Below are positions 48,379 through 48,567 of a stretch of 48,567 nt of DNA, piece by piece. The stretch's first letter is position 1. The number at the start of each line of letters is the position of its first letter. Source of the stretch: CAZKWY01 sp964556655 (lineage in GTDB: Bacteria; Patescibacteriota; Minisyncoccia; Portnoybacterales; UBA2143); contig CAZKWY010000004.1 in assembly GCA_964556655.1 (NCBI GenBank), positions 1 through 48,567 on the forward strand, given 5' to 3'. The notes under the pieces were generated by a model. It was not told the DNA's origin. It saw nothing but the letters and a program-made list of their open reading frames with translations, and searched no databases. A program made the position numbers and the translations under genes.

Positions 48379-48407
48379 AATATATGAGAAAAATTAGTCT
48401 TTTTCAA
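48379..48407 (-). promoter_or_regulatory. Putative leaderless promoter of sat
   Basis: On the minus strand TTGAAA (48402-48407), a 17-nt spacer and TATATT (48379-48384) lie exactly 6 nt from the ATG. The -35 overlaps the murB stop codon (48404-48406). Confidence 0.55.
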
Positions 48408-48567
48408 TAATTAAAACCAAGATACTGGATTTCTTCTTCTAGAGTTAAGCCGAATTTTTCTTTAACTAAGCGCTTAGCTAAATCGATTAACTCTAAAACC
48501 TCGCTGGCATCGCCTTCGCCAGTATTAATAATAAAATTAGCGTGCTTTTCGGAAAATTTTACTCGAC
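48404..48567 (-). CDS. murB: UDP-N-acetylmuramate dehydrogenase, C-terminal fragment (runs off the right edge)
   Basis: The last 53 codons are present. They encode VKFSEKHANFIINTGEGDAS and an alternating helix ending in EEEIQYLGFNY, the typical C-terminus of MurB (FSEKHANFIVN). MurB reduces the enolpyruvyl group made by MurA, the second peptidoglycan step. The N-terminus lies beyond the window. Confidence 0.85.
   Translation of the reverse strand, partial: RVKFSEKHANFIINTGEGDASEVLELIDLAKRLVKEKFGLTLEEEIQYLGFNY

Noticed and set aside
1..48567. CRISPR arrays and tRNA or rRNA genes
   Set aside because: No regularly spaced direct repeats and no TTCGA-arm cloverleaf were recognised on either strand by eye. 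A covariance-model scan could change this.

Overview
The window reads as a chromosomal segment of a Candidate Phyla Radiation (Patescibacteria, probably Parcubacteria-type) bacterium. The grounds are gene content and shortened proteins, not a database match. It is AT-rich by eye. Several housekeeping enzymes are reduced: ProRS has no editing insertion, AlaRS has no C-Ala domain, and AspRS is of the compact archaeal type. Many proteins are conserved mainly in this group: a PEGA protein, a sigma-region-4/HARE protein, a VirD4-like ATPase with a membrane partner, and an FtsA-like ATPase with a membrane partner. Almost all genes are on the minus strand; the plus-strand exceptions are a few accessory genes.

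Layout. 1-3400 is an eroding accessory region: a recombinase tail, a crippled IS3-family element with recognisable ends, a type IV pilin-like gene, an M20 peptidase and a frameshifted GNAT-like remnant. 3381-8773 (minus) holds plsC, aspS, tgt, a SpoU methyltransferase, tyrS and a small unknown. 8881-13740 is carbohydrate and surface biology: a DMT transporter, a membrane-anchored clan-A glycosidase, a strongly expressed surface lipoprotein (plus) and a GH1 glycosidase. 13769-24473 holds mutM, mreB, proS, rseP, frr, holB, two glycosyltransferases, a second mreB and murA. 24544-25530 (plus) is the PEGA protein. 25600-29834 is the classic infA-rpmJ-rpsM-rpsK-rpsD-rpoA-rplQ-rplM-rpsI block. 29967-33085 is an FtsA/PilM-like ATPase plus a large single-pass membrane protein. 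alaS follows in coordinates, then a VirD4-like ATPase with its membrane partner (35021-38063), then the sigma4-HARE protein, secF-secD, a three-gene cluster with cell-wall-enzyme-like proteins (41630-43024), secA, a tiny histone-H1-like protein, hpf, cysC, sat and the 3' end of murB.

Three threads run through the window. The first is the cell envelope: MurA, MurB, two MreBs, RseP, Sec, glycosyltransferases, pilin, lipoprotein, and NlpC/P60-like and L,D-transpeptidase-like proteins. The second is translation. The third is two CPR-type ATPase/membrane-protein pairs of unknown job, the best candidates for undescribed machinery. A cross-cutting signal is that several genes have a promoter whose -10 box sits only 6-9 nt before the start codon (sat, mutM, tyrS, the FtsA-like gene, murA, the PEGA gene), which predicts leaderless mRNAs. 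Strong Shine-Dalgarno sequences at normal spacing were seen only at a few accessory genes. No rRNA, tRNA or CRISPR array was recognised.
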